Positions 7,743 through 16,710 of a stretch of 64,000 nucleotides of DNA are shown in pieces. The position numbers and the translations under genes are program-made. The notes under the pieces are model-generated. The model was not told the DNA's origin and ran no database searches. It saw only the letters and a list, made by a program, of their open reading frames with translations. The first letter of the stretch is position 1. The number at the start of each line of letters is the position of its first letter. Source of the DNA: Alteribacter aurantiacus DSM 18675 (GTDB lineage Bacteria > Bacillota > Bacilli > Bacillales > Salisediminibacteriaceae); NCBI RefSeq assembly GCF_000429705.1, contig NZ_AUCJ01000011.1, positions 103,745 through 167,744 on the forward strand, written 5' to 3'.

Positions 7743-8613
7743 CCCTCTTGTCCCCTTTCAACAATCTCACAATCTCTTTTGCTGTATCCTCTACAGAAAA
7801 AGAGGCGACATTGATTGGGGTATTCGCCTTCTTTGAAAGTTCGATTAATAGCTTTGTTGTTTTTGGAACACCTAGTCCCCACTGCTGCAACCGCTCTTCA
7901 TGGGAAAACACGACTTCAGGACTTCCTTCAAGCACAACGGTTCCTTGATGCATCACAAAGATGTAGTCAGCATAGGTAGCCGCATCCTCCATATGATGAG
8001 TGACTAACACGTAGGAGCGCGCCTCCGATTCTTTTTGCCAGCCGGAGAATAGCTCCATCATCTTCACCCGACCTTCAGGATCCAAACCTGCTGTCGGCTC
8101 ATCAAGAATAAGCATCTCCGGTTCACTGGCCAACACACCGGCAATCGCCACTCTTCGCATTTGTCCCCCACTAAGCTCAAATGGAGACTTCTTATAAAGG
8201 CTCTCATCGTGAAGGCCGACTTTTCGAAGAGCGTCCCTTCCTCGACCACAGGCTTCCTCACGGGTGAGACCGAAGTTCATTGGACCGAAAGCCACGTCTT
8301 TTTCTACGGTTTCATCAAAAAGCTGGTGTTCCGGGAATTGAAACACCATGCCTACGCGTTGTCTTAGTTTACTTAATGTTTTTTGTTTTGTGCCCGGTCG
8401 TATCTCCATCTCCCCTGCAGTCAAAGAACCTTCAGAAGGAATGAGCAGACCGTTCATGTGTTGTACGAGGGTTGATTTGCCGGATCCAGTATGTCCGACA
8501 ATCGCCACTCTTGAGCCCTCTTTGATCTCAAGATTCACCCCATCGAGTGCTTTCTTCTCAAATGGCGTGTTTTTCATATACGTATAGCCTAGGTCTTGCG
8601 CTTTAATGTGCAT
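7735..8613 (-). CDS. ecfA2: ECF transporter ATPase EcfA2
   Basis: A 292-residue ABC ATPase. Seen: Walker A GHTGSGKST, Q-loop in FQFPEHQLFDETV, signature LSGGQMRRVAIAG, Walker B MLILDEPTAGLDPEG and the switch histidine in VTHHMEDA. The FPEHQLF sequence is typical of the EcfA2/CbiO2 partner. It pairs with EcfA1 to energise EcfT. The start overlaps the last 25 bp of ecfA1. Confidence 0.94.
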   Translation of the reverse strand: MHIKAQDLGYTYMKNTPFEKKALDGVNLEIKEGSRVAIVGHTGSGKSTLVQHMNGLLIPSEGSLTAGEMEIRPGTKQKTLSKLRQRVGMVFQFPEHQLFDETVEKDVAFGPMNFGLTREEACGRGRDALRKVGLHDESLYKKSPFELSGGQMRRVAIAGVLASEPEMLILDEPTAGLDPEGRVKMMELFSGWQKESEARSYVLVTHHMEDAATYADYIFVMHQGTVVLEGSPEVVFSHEERLQQWGLGVPKTTKLLIELSKKANTPINVASFSVEDTAKEIVRLLKGDKRDV

Positions 8614-9437
8614 ATGGCATCCACCATCTCTTTTTCAGTACGTATGCGTTTAGAAAGAGCAACACCTTGACTTTCCAGTTCGTGGCGCAACTGAACAATA
8701 AACGGAGCTGTAAGCCCTGCTTCTTTTAATATTGTACGTTGTTCAAAAATGTCCGTTGGCGTTCCATCTCCGATGATACTACCTCGCTTCATGACAATCA
8801 CGCGATCGGCTAAGATCGCTTCATCCAAATCATGAGTAATGCTAATAATCGTTTTGTTTCCTTCACGTTTTACCTCATGCATCAACTGGTGAATGTCTTC
8901 ACGCCCTGTCGGATCGAGCATGGAAGTAGCTTCATCCATAACAAGAATAGCAGGCTCCAATGCTAAGGCTCCTGCAATCGCGACACGTTGTTTTTGGCCG
9001 CCTGATAATTTATGAGGTTCTGCATTTTCCAGTCCCTCTAGGCCGACTTTTTTGATATGCGCTATTACTCGTTGTTTCATCTCTTGTGGTTCTACACCGC
9101 TGTTTTCCAGAGCAAAAGCCACATCGTCTTGAACCGTTGGCGCTACGAGCTGATTATCCGGGTTTTGAAACACCATCCCGAGCTTTTTACGGATCGTTTT
9201 GATATGACGTTCGTTTCCTGTTGTCCATTCTCCTATTGATACAACGCCTTCCTGTGGTAAAAGAAGGCCGTTCAACATTTTTGCCAATGTTGATTTACCA
9301 GAACCGTTATGGCCGACAATGGCGAGCCACTGTCCTTGTGGAACCGTTAATTGAACATGATTAAGAACCATTGGATCCTCTTCACGATAGCGAAATGAAA
9401 CACGATCGATGTTGATGTGAGCATTTCGTTGATCCAT
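8589..9437 (-). CDS. ecfA1: ECF transporter ATPase EcfA1
   Basis: The partner ATPase (282 residues) with Walker A GHNGSGKST, FQNPDNQLV Q-loop, LSGGQKQRVAIAG signature, Walker B ILVMDEATSMLDPTG and SITHDLDEA. The open frame runs 77 codons further to 9668, but those residues do not resemble an ABC protein and overlap the rplQ terminator; the ATG at 9437, preceded by GAGAGGAACGG, is the start. It is the first gene of ecfA1-ecfA2-ecfT-truA, downstream of a terminator and a plausible promoter. Confidence 0.94.
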   Translation of the reverse strand: MDQRNAHINIDRVSFRYREEDPMVLNHVQLTVPQGQWLAIVGHNGSGKSTLAKMLNGLLLPQEGVVSIGEWTTGNERHIKTIRKKLGMVFQNPDNQLVAPTVQDDVAFALENSGVEPQEMKQRVIAHIKKVGLEGLENAEPHKLSGGQKQRVAIAGALALEPAILVMDEATSMLDPTGREDIHQLMHEVKREGNKTIISITHDLDEAILADRVIVMKRGSIIGDGTPTDIFEQRTILKEAGLTAPFIVQLRHELESQGVALSKRIRTEKEMVDAICTLKRKT

Positions 9438-9470
9438 ACTAACCGTTCCTCTCTTACATTTAGGTTCTGA

Positions 9471-9499
9471 ATTGTATCGTACTGTGTGTTTGCTTTGAA
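9471..9499 (-). promoter_or_regulatory. Possible sigma-A promoter of ecfA1 operon
   Basis: TTCAAA, 17 bp, TACAAT on the minus strand, ending about 34 bp upstream of the ecfA1 start and downstream of the rplQ terminator. The -35 is weak. Confidence 0.5.
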
Positions 9500-9604
9500 A
9501 AACAACCTGAGCACGTTCAGCATGTGTCAGGTATTCGATCTTGACAAACCATATTGCACAAAAGGGGCGTTGGGAGAATCGATCCCCCTTGCCCAGCCTT
9601 TTGT

Positions 9605-9663
9605 ACAAAAAAAGGGCATAGAAACAGAACCTGTCGACTGCCAGATTCTGTGTCTCGCCCTTT
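9605..9663 (-). terminator. Intrinsic terminator after rplQ
   Basis: A stem AAAGGGC / GCCCTTT closes a longer imperfect hairpin containing AACAGAA/TTCTGT-like pairing, and the minus strand continues with TTTTTTTGTA. It ends the S10-spc-alpha transcript 10 bp after rplQ. Confidence 0.85.
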
Positions 9664-9672
9664 AACAATCAC

Positions 9673-10035
9673 TTATACAAGTTCGATGATTGCCATTTCT
9701 GCGCCATCCCCACGGCGAGGTCCTAGCTTGTGTACACGAGTATAGCCGCCTTGACGGTCTTCATAACGTGTTGCAATGTCACCAAATAGCTTTTGAACAG
9801 CAGTAGTGCCGTTTTCCTCATCAGCTACTTCGTCACGAACAAATGCAGCAGCTTGACGACGCGCGTGAAGATCACCACGCTTACCAAGTGTAATCATTTG
9901 TTCTACGATTGAACGAAGCTCCTTCGCTTTAGGCTCAGTCGTTTCGATTCTTTCGTTGATAATCAAATCAGTAGTCAAGTCGCGGAACAATGCCTTACGG
10001 GCTGAGCTGTCACGACCTAATTTTCTGTATCCCAT
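9673..10035 (-). CDS. rplQ: 50S ribosomal protein L17
   Basis: A 120-residue L17 starting MGYRKLGRDSSARKALFRDL, the invariant family N terminus, with the TTEPKAKELR block. It is the last gene of the alpha operon and is placed next to rpoA as in other bacteria. Confidence 0.97.
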   Translation of the reverse strand: MGYRKLGRDSSARKALFRDLTTDLIINERIETTEPKAKELRSIVEQMITLGKRGDLHARRQAAAFVRDEVADEENGTTAVQKLFGDIATRYEDRQGGYTRVHKLGPRRGDGAEMAIIELV

Positions 10036-10111
10036 GTGAGTCCCTCCTTCTCTAAAGGTTGTCCGTATCTAATAGAAGAGGAAGTGCTGCGAATAGAAGT
10101 CTTTTTGGAGA

Positions 10112-11056
10112 CTATTCTTCGTTGCGTAAGCCAAGGCCTAATTCGCCCAGCTTTTCCTGAACTTCTTCTAACGATTTGCGTCCTAAGTTACGGACTTTCA
10201 TCATATCTTCTTCTGATTTTTGCGTTAGCTCTTGAACAGTGTTGATTCCAGCACGTTTCAAACAGTTGTATGAACGTACAGAGAGATCAAGCTCTTCAAT
10301 CGTCATTTCAAGCACTTTTTCCTTTTGGTCTTCTTCTTTCTCGACCATAATCTCGGCGTTTTGTGCCTGATCTGTTAAACCGACAAAGATGTTCAAGTGC
10401 TCAGTCAAGATTTTAGCGCCAAGAGATACCGCTTCTTCCGGACGAATGCTTCCGTCTGTCCATACATCCAGCGTCAGCTTATCGTAGTTCGTAATCTGAC
10501 CTACACGTGTGTTCTCCACTTGGAAGTTTACACGTGAAACCGGAGTGTAGATGGAATCAATCGGAATCACACCAATTGGAAGTTCGCTAGTGTTGTTTCC
10601 TTCAGCAGGTACATACCCGCGTCCAGTGTTGGCCGTTAGCTTAAGGTGGAAATTCGCACCTTTAGATAGGGTTGCAATGTGAAGATCAGGGTTTAAAACC
10701 TCCACGTCACTATCATGCATCAGGTCAGCAGCTGTAACAACACCTTCACCTTGTGCTTCTACTTCCAATGTTTTTTCCTCATCGGAGTAGATCTTAAGAG
10801 CTAGCTTCTTCAAATTCAGAACGATTTCAGTTACATCTTCTGACACGCCTTCAATAGTTGAAAATTCATGAAGTACCGTATCAAACTGTACGCTTGTTAC
10901 TGCAGATCCTGGCAGAGAGGATAATAGGATTCGGCGCAGAGAGTTTCCGAGCGTTGTACCATATCCTCGTTCTAACGGTTCTACGACAAACTTACCGTAA
11001 GATGCGTCTTCACTAAGTTCAACCGGTTCAATCTTTGGCTTTTCGATTTCGATCAT
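10112..11056 (-). CDS. rpoA: DNA-directed RNA polymerase subunit alpha
   Basis: A 314-residue alpha subunit, the same length as in B. subtilis. The N-terminal dimerisation domain carries PLERGYGTTLGNSLRRILL, the site on which beta and beta' assemble. A linker of acidic residues (about 232-248) leads to the C-terminal domain (about 250-310), whose RSYNCLKRAGINTV and KSLEEVQEKL helices contact UP elements and activators. Codon 1 is an ATG behind AAGGAGGGG. The 180-bp gap to rpsK holds hairpins but no gene. Confidence 0.98.
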   Translation of the reverse strand: MIEIEKPKIEPVELSEDASYGKFVVEPLERGYGTTLGNSLRRILLSSLPGSAVTSVQFDTVLHEFSTIEGVSEDVTEIVLNLKKLALKIYSDEEKTLEVEAQGEGVVTAADLMHDSDVEVLNPDLHIATLSKGANFHLKLTANTGRGYVPAEGNNTSELPIGVIPIDSIYTPVSRVNFQVENTRVGQITNYDKLTLDVWTDGSIRPEEAVSLGAKILTEHLNIFVGLTDQAQNAEIMVEKEEDQKEKVLEMTIEELDLSVRSYNCLKRAGINTVQELTQKSEEDMMKVRNLGRKSLEEVQEKLGELGLGLRNEE

Positions 11057-11237
11057 TACACAACCCCTCCTTCAAAACGTCGAAACCCCGGACGACCGGA
11101 TTGAGGTCTTCCGGAATCCCTCATTGGGCATATTCCGATCTGCAATGAATCGTCAATATTCCCAAAAGAGTCTTCTTTTATTCATGACTCTTAACCATTA
11201 TTGACACGGGTACGAAAATCCATACCCTCATCTGTCA

Positions 11238-11630
11238 TTATACTCTACGACGTTTTGGTGGACGGCAGCCGTTGTGAGGAACTGGAGTTACATCTTTGAT
11301 CATGTTTACTTCCAGACCAGTAGCTTGAAGGGAACGAATAGCTGCTTCACGTCCGGCACCAGGGCCTTTTACGGAAACTTCTACGCTCTTCATGCCGTGC
11401 TCCATCGCCGCTTTTGCAGCAGTTTCAGCAGCTGTTTGTGCTGCGAAAGGAGTTGATTTACGTGAACCTTTGAAGCCTAATGCACCAGCACTAGCCCAAG
11501 AGATTGCGTTACCGCGAAGGTCTGTGATCGTTACGATCGTGTTGTTAAACGTTGAACGGATGTGTGCAACTCCAGATTCAATATTCTTACGTTGACGACG
11601 CTTTGAACGAGTCGTTTTTGGTTTAGCCAT
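11238..11630 (-). CDS. rpsK: 30S ribosomal protein S11
   Basis: A 130-residue S11 with the IRSTFNNTIVTITD segment and the C-terminal HNGCRPPKRRRV tail typical of the family. It lies on the platform of the 30S subunit. It follows rpsM by 18 bp. Confidence 0.97.
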   Translation of the reverse strand: MAKPKTTRSKRRQRKNIESGVAHIRSTFNNTIVTITDLRGNAISWASAGALGFKGSRKSTPFAAQTAAETAAKAAMEHGMKSVEVSVKGPGAGREAAIRSLQATGLEVNMIKDVTPVPHNGCRPPKRRRV

Positions 11631-11648
11631 AACAGTACATTACCTCCT

Positions 11649-12014
11649 TTACTTCTTCTTGTTCGCTACAGTACGGCGAGGTCCTTTACGCGTACGTGCG
11701 TTGTTTTTCGTTTTCTGACCGCGAACCGGTAGGCCACGACGGTGGCGGATTCCACGGTAAGAACCGATTTCGATTAGACGTTTGATGTTAAGAGACACTT
11801 CACGACGAAGGTCACCTTCTACTTTAATGCTATCTACTACTTCACGAATACGGCCAAGCTCGTCTTCAGTCAAATCGCGTACGCGAGTGTCTTCAGATAC
11901 ACCAGCTTCTTCAAGAACTTTAGCAGCTCTTGTTTGTCCGATACCGTAAACGTAAGTCAAAGATACGACAACTCGCTTGTCACGAGGAATGTCGACTCCA
12001 GCAATACGTGCCAT
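11649..12014 (-). CDS. rpsM: 30S ribosomal protein S13
   Basis: A 121-residue S13 (MARIAGVDIPRDKRV start, GSYRGIRHRRGLPVRGQ core, basic tail). It sits in the 30S head and contacts the 50S subunit and P-site tRNA. It lies 22 bp after rpmJ in the alpha operon. Confidence 0.97.
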   Translation of the reverse strand: MARIAGVDIPRDKRVVVSLTYVYGIGQTRAAKVLEEAGVSEDTRVRDLTEDELGRIREVVDSIKVEGDLRREVSLNIKRLIEIGSYRGIRHRRGLPVRGQKTKNNARTRKGPRRTVANKKK

Positions 12015-12036
12015 TTACGTTACACCTCCTGTTGGA

Positions 12037-12150
12037 TTAACCTTGTTTTTGTTTGTGTTTTGGGTTTTCGCAGATTACCATGACGGTACCTTTACGGCGA
12101 ATAACTTTACATTTTTCGCACATTGGCTTTACAGATGGTCTTACCTTCAT
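12037..12150 (-). CDS. rpmJ: 50S ribosomal protein L36
   Basis: A 37-residue protein beginning MKVRPSVKPMCEKCK and ending KHKQKQG. The pattern of C-x2-C, a third cysteine in VICENPKH and a histidine marks the zinc-binding form of L36. It is preceded by AAGGAGGTAAAGAGC and lies between infA and rpsM, its usual location. Confidence 0.97.
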   Translation of the reverse strand: MKVRPSVKPMCEKCKVIRRKGTVMVICENPKHKQKQG

Positions 12151-12198
12151 GCTCTTTACCTCCTTGTGATACGGAGTGCGGTTTCGCTTTCCATCAGC

Positions 12199-12417
12199 TT
12201 ATTTATAACGATACGTGATGCGACCACGGGTTAAGTCATAGGGAGACAATTCAACGGTCACTTTATCTCCAGGTAAAATACGGATGAAGTGCATACGAAT
12301 CTTACCGGATACGTGGGCAAGAATTTTGTGTCCATTCTCTAATTCAACACGAAACATCGCGTTAGGAAGCGGCTCAATAACCGTTCCTTCTACTTCAATT
12401 ACATCTTCTTTGGCCAT
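12199..12417 (-). CDS. infA: Translation initiation factor IF-1
   Basis: A 72-residue OB-fold protein (MAKEDVIEVEGTVIEPLPNA, ending YDLTRGRITYRYK) that occupies the A site during initiation. It is of invariant length and in its usual place before rpmJ. Confidence 0.98.
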   Translation of the reverse strand: MAKEDVIEVEGTVIEPLPNAMFRVELENGHKILAHVSGKIRMHFIRILPGDKVTVELSPYDLTRGRITYRYK

Positions 12418-12421
12418 GAAT

Positions 12422-12724
12422 TTACTCTCCTTCCTTCAGTAAATTGTCATTCATATATGATGAAATTGCAAATCGCAATTTTGCATTGGTGACACGTCCC
12501 GTATCGACAATGCTATTTTTCACTTCAGGAGAAATGAGATCCGTCCGCTCCAGGTGCTGAATGTTCTTTTTCTTTGCGCGGTCTACCTTACGTTTATCCC
12601 CGTCGGCAATCCGAACAAAACGTGTATCAAGAACTTCAATGACACAGGCATATTGATCTTTATCTCTTCCTTTTACTATTCGCACGAGCTCACCGAGCTC
12701 AGGAACGGTTTCAGGATCTTTCAT
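12422..12724 (-). CDS. KOW-domain RNA-binding protein (YbzG-like)
   Basis: A 100-residue protein with an N-terminal KOW motif (ELGELVRIVKGRDKDQYACV) followed by a basic stretch KVDRAKKKNIQHLE. B. subtilis has a similar small KOW protein, ybzG, at the same place between map and infA. The family resembles the archaeal/eukaryotic L14e-type fold and is presumed to bind RNA or the ribosome; its function is not established. Start is the ATG at 12724, 4 bp upstream spacing from infA at its 3' end suggests coupling. Confidence 0.85.
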   Translation of the reverse strand: MKDPETVPELGELVRIVKGRDKDQYACVIEVLDTRFVRIADGDKRKVDRAKKKNIQHLERTDLISPEVKNSIVDTGRVTNAKLRFAISSYMNDNLLKEGE

Positions 12725-12749
12725 TTAGTGACCGACCACCTTTAGTTTG

Positions 12750-13496
12750 CTAGGCTTTTGTCAAAATTTCATATCCTGTTTCAACAATAGCAATTGTGTG
12801 TTCGAAATGGGCACAGCGTTTTCCATCAGTGGTGACCACTGTCCAGTTATCAGATAGTGTTTTAACGTGTCTTGAACCGGCGTTTATCATCGGCTCAATC
12901 GCTAAAACCATCCCCGGTTTTAGACGAGGGCCTTTTCCTGGTGGACCGAAGTGCGGGATTTGTGGATCTTCATGTAGATCCTGACCGACTCCGTGACCGA
13001 CATATTCCCTGACAACAGAGAATCCATGAGATTCTGCATACGTTTGGATCGCATGTGAGATATTGGACAAACGTTCTTTCGGTTTTGCTTCTTCCAGACC
13101 TTTAAAGAGGGAAGCCTCCGTCACGTCTAAAAGCTTTTGATCTTGTTCAGAGATCGTCCCGACAGGGTAAGTCCAAGCTGAGTCTCCATGGTAGCCATTG
13201 TACTTGGCGCCAATATCAATGCTGATAATGTCACCTTCGTTCAAAACGCGGTTGCCCGGAATACCGTGTACCAATTCTTCATTCACTGAAGCGCAGATGC
13301 TACCAGTAAATCCATTATAGCCTTTAAAAGATGGAATCGCATCATGTTGACGAATAAACTTGTCTGCGATGTTATCCAATTCCTTCGTAGTAATACCAGG
13401 CTGGATGTGTTTTTTTAGCTCTTGATGCGTTAAAGCAACGATTCTTCCGGCAACACGCATAATGTCAAGCTCTCGCTCGGTCTTGCCTATAATCAT
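12750..13496 (-). CDS. map: Type I methionine aminopeptidase
   Basis: A 248-residue Map that removes the initiator methionine from nascent proteins. The metal ligands can be seen in context: SIDIGAKYNGYHGDSAWT (two aspartates), the VGHGVGQDLHEDP histidine, EPMINAG glutamate and HFEHTIAI. It overlaps the end of adk by 4 bp (ATGA). It is encoded with the ribosomal genes as in B. subtilis. Confidence 0.97.
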   Translation of the reverse strand: MIIGKTERELDIMRVAGRIVALTHQELKKHIQPGITTKELDNIADKFIRQHDAIPSFKGYNGFTGSICASVNEELVHGIPGNRVLNEGDIISIDIGAKYNGYHGDSAWTYPVGTISEQDQKLLDVTEASLFKGLEEAKPKERLSNISHAIQTYAESHGFSVVREYVGHGVGQDLHEDPQIPHFGPPGKGPRLKPGMVLAIEPMINAGSRHVKTLSDNWTVVTTDGKRCAHFEHTIAIVETGYEILTKA

Positions 13497-14146
13497 CGAT
13501 TGCTTCCTTTCAACAATACATCAAGATCTTCAAAGACGTTTTGAATGTCTTGGTTACCATCGACATTACGAAGGTAGCCTTTATTCTCATAGAAGTCAAT
13601 AAGTGGCTGAGTTTGTTCGAGATTAACCTGTAGGCGCTTCTCTACTGTTTCAGGCTTATCATCTTCTCGTTGAATCAATTCGCTGCCATCTTTGTCACAT
13701 TTGCCGGCATCCTTTGGAGGATTGAAGATCTCGTGGTAGGTAGTACCACATGTTGGGCAAACCCATCTACCAGTAAGACGCTTAAACAAGTCCTCTTCAG
13801 GTACCTTAATGTAAACAACATGGTCAAGTTGACGATCGAGTTCAGCGAGAATCTCTTCTAGTGCTTCAGCTTGTGCAACTGTTCTTGGAAATCCATCGAG
13901 TAAGAAGCCCTTCTTACAGTCGTCTTTAGCAAGACGCTCTTTGACGATTCCAACAGTAACTTCATCTGGAACAAGGTTTCCAGCATCCATGTAGGATTTT
14001 GCTTTCAACCCGAGCTCCGTTCCACCTTTAATTGCAGCACGGAACATATCCCCGGTTGAAATGTGCGGTACACCGTATTTTTCAACGATTTTATCGGCTT
14101 GAGTACCTTTACCCGCACCCGGAAGACCCATTAAGATTAAATTCAT
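13493..14146 (-). CDS. adk: Adenylate kinase
   Basis: A 217-residue long-form adenylate kinase (AMP + ATP to 2 ADP). P-loop GLPGAGKGTQ, the FLLDGFPRTVAQAE block and the LID domain with CPTCGTTYHEIFNPPKDAGKC-D pattern are visible; the LID carries three cysteines and an aspartate that in Gram-positive enzymes bind structural zinc. It lies between secY and map in the spc operon. Confidence 0.98.
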   Translation of the reverse strand: MNLILMGLPGAGKGTQADKIVEKYGVPHISTGDMFRAAIKGGTELGLKAKSYMDAGNLVPDEVTVGIVKERLAKDDCKKGFLLDGFPRTVAQAEALEEILAELDRQLDHVVYIKVPEEDLFKRLTGRWVCPTCGTTYHEIFNPPKDAGKCDKDGSELIQREDDKPETVEKRLQVNLEQTQPLIDFYENKGYLRNVDGNQDIQNVFEDLDVLLKGSNR

Positions 14147-14218
14147 CGATTATCCCTCCATCGTTCTTCATTCACGATCGAAGGCAAAGGGAGGAGCTTA
14201 CACGCAATCTCCCTCTCC

Positions 14219-15511
14219 TTATTTAATAAATCCTTTATAGCTACGTTTGATCATTTGACTTTCAATCTGCTTCATCGTATCAAGGGCAACCCCTACTACG
14301 ATGAGAAGACCCGTACCTCCAATTTGAACGGCAGGAGGAAGTCCCGCAGCCTGAGTGAAGAAAACCGGGATAACAGAAACGGTAGCCAAGAATAGGGCAC
14401 CTACAAATGTCAGACGGTATAGGATTCGTGTGATATAGACTTGCGTTGTTTTACCAGGACGGATTCCAGGGATATAGCCGCCTTGCTTTTTCAAGTTGTC
14501 GGCCATTTGTTCAGGGTTGACTTGGACAAACGTATAGAAATACGTGAACCCGATGATTAACGAAGCGTAAACGACAAGGCCGAATGGCTGCGTATAATCA
14601 AAGTTCGTCTGGACCCAGCCGGCAATTGCATTATCATCTCCGAAGAATCCTGCGACCGTAGGCGGGAAAATGAAGAGTGACATAGCAAAAATAACCGGAA
14701 TAACCCCGGCAGCGTTCACTTTAAGTGGCAAGTGAGTAGACTGACCGCCTTGTGGTTTTCCTGATACTAAACGCTTTGCGTATTGCACAGGGATTTTACG
14801 AAGTGCTTGCTGAACAAAGATCACTCCTACTACGATGAGTAGTAGTGCTAAAAGTAGCAGTAGCACCGTAACGATATTAATGAACAATGCGTCTCCGGCA
14901 TCAGCAATCTGTGTAGCATAGATCTGGTTGACACCATTTGGAATTGCAGCAGCAATACCCGCAAAGATTAAAATCGAGATTCCATTCCCTACACCTTGTG
15001 CCGTAATTTGTTCACCGAGCCACATTAAGAATGCAGTACCTGCAGTCAATGTAAGAGCGATAAGCAAAAACGTTACAACGCTTGGGTTCGGTACAAGACC
15101 CGGGAAGATTCGGTTAAACCCGATCGACATTCCAAGTGCTTGCATAAAAGCAATGACGATTGTTCCATAACGAGTGAATTGTGCCAACTTTCGTCGACCC
15201 GCTTCTCCTTGTTTAGCCCATTCTGCGAACTTAGGAACAACGTCCATTCTTAAAAGTTGCACGATAATCGATGCCGTAATGTAGGGCATGATCCCTGTAG
15301 CGAAGATCGAGAAATTTTCAAGAGCTCCGCCACCGAATGTATTTAGAAAGCCAAAGGCATTCATCTCATCCTGAAAGTTCAGGACGTTTGGATCTACACC
15401 CGGTGCAGGGATATGTGCACCAATACGGAATACAACTAGCATGGCTAGGGTGAATAATACCTTACGTCTCAAATCACCAATTTTAAATATATTGGAGATG
15501 GTTTGAAACAT
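14219..15511 (-). CDS. secY: Protein translocase subunit SecY
   Basis: A 430-residue integral membrane protein with ten hydrophobic segments, the channel of the Sec translocon. Landmarks: HIPAPGVDPNVL near the N terminus, the plug-domain glycine-rich segment FLNTFGGGALENFSIFATG, and RPGKTTQVYITRILYR in the C5 cytoplasmic loop that engages SecA and ribosomes. The start codon overlaps the rplO stop by one base (TAATG). Confidence 0.98.
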   Translation of the reverse strand: MFQTISNIFKIGDLRRKVLFTLAMLVVFRIGAHIPAPGVDPNVLNFQDEMNAFGFLNTFGGGALENFSIFATGIMPYITASIIVQLLRMDVVPKFAEWAKQGEAGRRKLAQFTRYGTIVIAFMQALGMSIGFNRIFPGLVPNPSVVTFLLIALTLTAGTAFLMWLGEQITAQGVGNGISILIFAGIAAAIPNGVNQIYATQIADAGDALFINIVTVLLLLLALLLIVVGVIFVQQALRKIPVQYAKRLVSGKPQGGQSTHLPLKVNAAGVIPVIFAMSLFIFPPTVAGFFGDDNAIAGWVQTNFDYTQPFGLVVYASLIIGFTYFYTFVQVNPEQMADNLKKQGGYIPGIRPGKTTQVYITRILYRLTFVGALFLATVSVIPVFFTQAAGLPPAVQIGGTGLLIVVGVALDTMKQIESQMIKRSYKGFIK

Positions 15512-15951
15512 TAGACCACCTCTGTAGTTCCGCCTGCAGCCTCAATTGCTTCTTTAGCAGAAGCAGAGAATTTGTTGGCTTTAACTGTAAGCTTATTCTC
15601 AAGCTTTCCATTCCCTAGAACTTTGATTCCGTCTTTAGCGTTGCTTACAACACCGGACTCGATCAATAGCTCAGGAGTTACTTCCGTTCCAGCGTCGAAA
15701 CGGTTTAACGTTTCAAGGTTTACAATAGCAAACTCTTTACGCGTAGGATTTGTAAATCCGCGCTTTGGCAAGCGGCGGAAGATTGGCATTTGGCCACCTT
15801 CAAATCCTGGGCGTACTCCGCCTCCGGAACGAGCGTTTTGTCCTTTGTGTCCACGACCGGCAGTTTTACCGTTACCAGTAGCGATACCACGTCCAACACG
15901 TTTGCGAACCTTACGGGAACCCTCTGAGGACTTAAGTTCGTGAAGTTTCAT
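15511..15951 (-). CDS. rplO: 50S ribosomal protein L15
   Basis: A 146-residue L15 with the glycine-rich N terminus (KRVGRGIATGNGKTAGRGHK) and the FEGGQMPIFRRLPKRGF block. Positioned between rpmD and secY, as in all spc operons. Confidence 0.97.
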   Translation of the reverse strand: MKLHELKSSEGSRKVRKRVGRGIATGNGKTAGRGHKGQNARSGGGVRPGFEGGQMPIFRRLPKRGFTNPTRKEFAIVNLETLNRFDAGTEVTPELLIESGVVSNAKDGIKVLGNGKLENKLTVKANKFSASAKEAIEAAGGTTEVV

Positions 15952-15982
15952 GTCGGCACCTCCTCAACTCATTATCTTCAAG

Positions 15983-16171
15983 TTACGCTTCGATTTCTTT
16001 TACAGTAACAAGGTGAGATACTTTGTTCACCATACCGCGAATAGCTGCGTTGTCTTCTTGTACCACTGTGTGGTGCATTTTACGAAGACCTAGCGTTTTT
16101 ACGGTTACGCGCTGATCTTCAGGGCGTCCGATCAGGCTGCGTGTGAGGGTAATTTCAAGTTTTTTAGCCAT
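15983..16171 (-). CDS. rpmD: 50S ribosomal protein L30
   Basis: A 62-residue L30 (MAKKLEITLTRSLIGRPEDQ start, GLRKMHHTVVQEDN core). Normal length and position between rpsE and rplO. Confidence 0.96.
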   Translation of the reverse strand: MAKKLEITLTRSLIGRPEDQRVTVKTLGLRKMHHTVVQEDNAAIRGMVNKVSHLVTVKEIEA

Positions 16172-16184
16172 GTTAATTCCCTCC

Positions 16185-16685
16185 TTAACCTAGTAGCTCT
16201 TCTACTGATTTGCCGCGAAGTTTTGCAACCTCTTCCGGGCTTTTTAGTTCAGTTAATCCTTGTAGAGTCGCACGCACCATGTTAATTGGGTTGTTTGATC
16301 CTAGGGATTTACTTAGAATGTCACCTACACCGCCAAGCTCAAGTACAGCACGAACAGGTCCACCAGCGATGATTCCTGTACCTTCAGATGCAGGCTTTAG
16401 AAGTACACTTCCTGCTCCGAATTCACCAGTAATTTGGTGAGGGATTGTTGTACCTTGGATTGGGATCGTGATTAGGTTTTTCTTAGCGTCTTCAATCGCT
16501 TTACGGATAGCTTCAGGTACCTCAAGTGCTTTACCCATACCGAAGCCAACGTGTCCGTTTTTATCTCCTACTACAACTAGTGCAGCGAAGCGGAAGCGAC
16601 GACCACCTTTAACCACTTTCGCAACACGGTTAACAGTAACTACTCTTTCTTCAAGTTCAAGTTTGTTAGGGTCGATACTACGCAA
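16185..16685 (-). CDS. rpsE: 30S ribosomal protein S5
   Basis: A 166-residue S5, part of the decoding-fidelity centre with S4 and S12. The RRFRFAALVVVGDKNGHVG and ASEGTGIIAGGPVRAVLE segments are intact. The initiation codon is TTG, aligned with the N terminus of the B. subtilis protein and preceded by AAGGAGGGAAACTCA. The loop NRVAKVVKGGRRF where spectinomycin-resistance changes arise looks wild type. Confidence 0.97.
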   Translation of the reverse strand: MRSIDPNKLELEERVVTVNRVAKVVKGGRRFRFAALVVVGDKNGHVGFGMGKALEVPEAIRKAIEDAKKNLITIPIQGTTIPHQITGEFGAGSVLLKPASEGTGIIAGGPVRAVLELGGVGDILSKSLGSNNPINMVRATLQGLTELKSPEEVAKLRGKSVEELLG

Positions 16686-16710
16686 TGAGTTTCCCTCCTT
16701 TTGTGGTTAA

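Noticed and set aside
9438..9668. N-terminal extension of EcfA1 by 77 codons
   Set aside because: Overlaps the rplQ terminator, has no ABC-family similarity, and a good start with ribosome-binding site exists at 9437.
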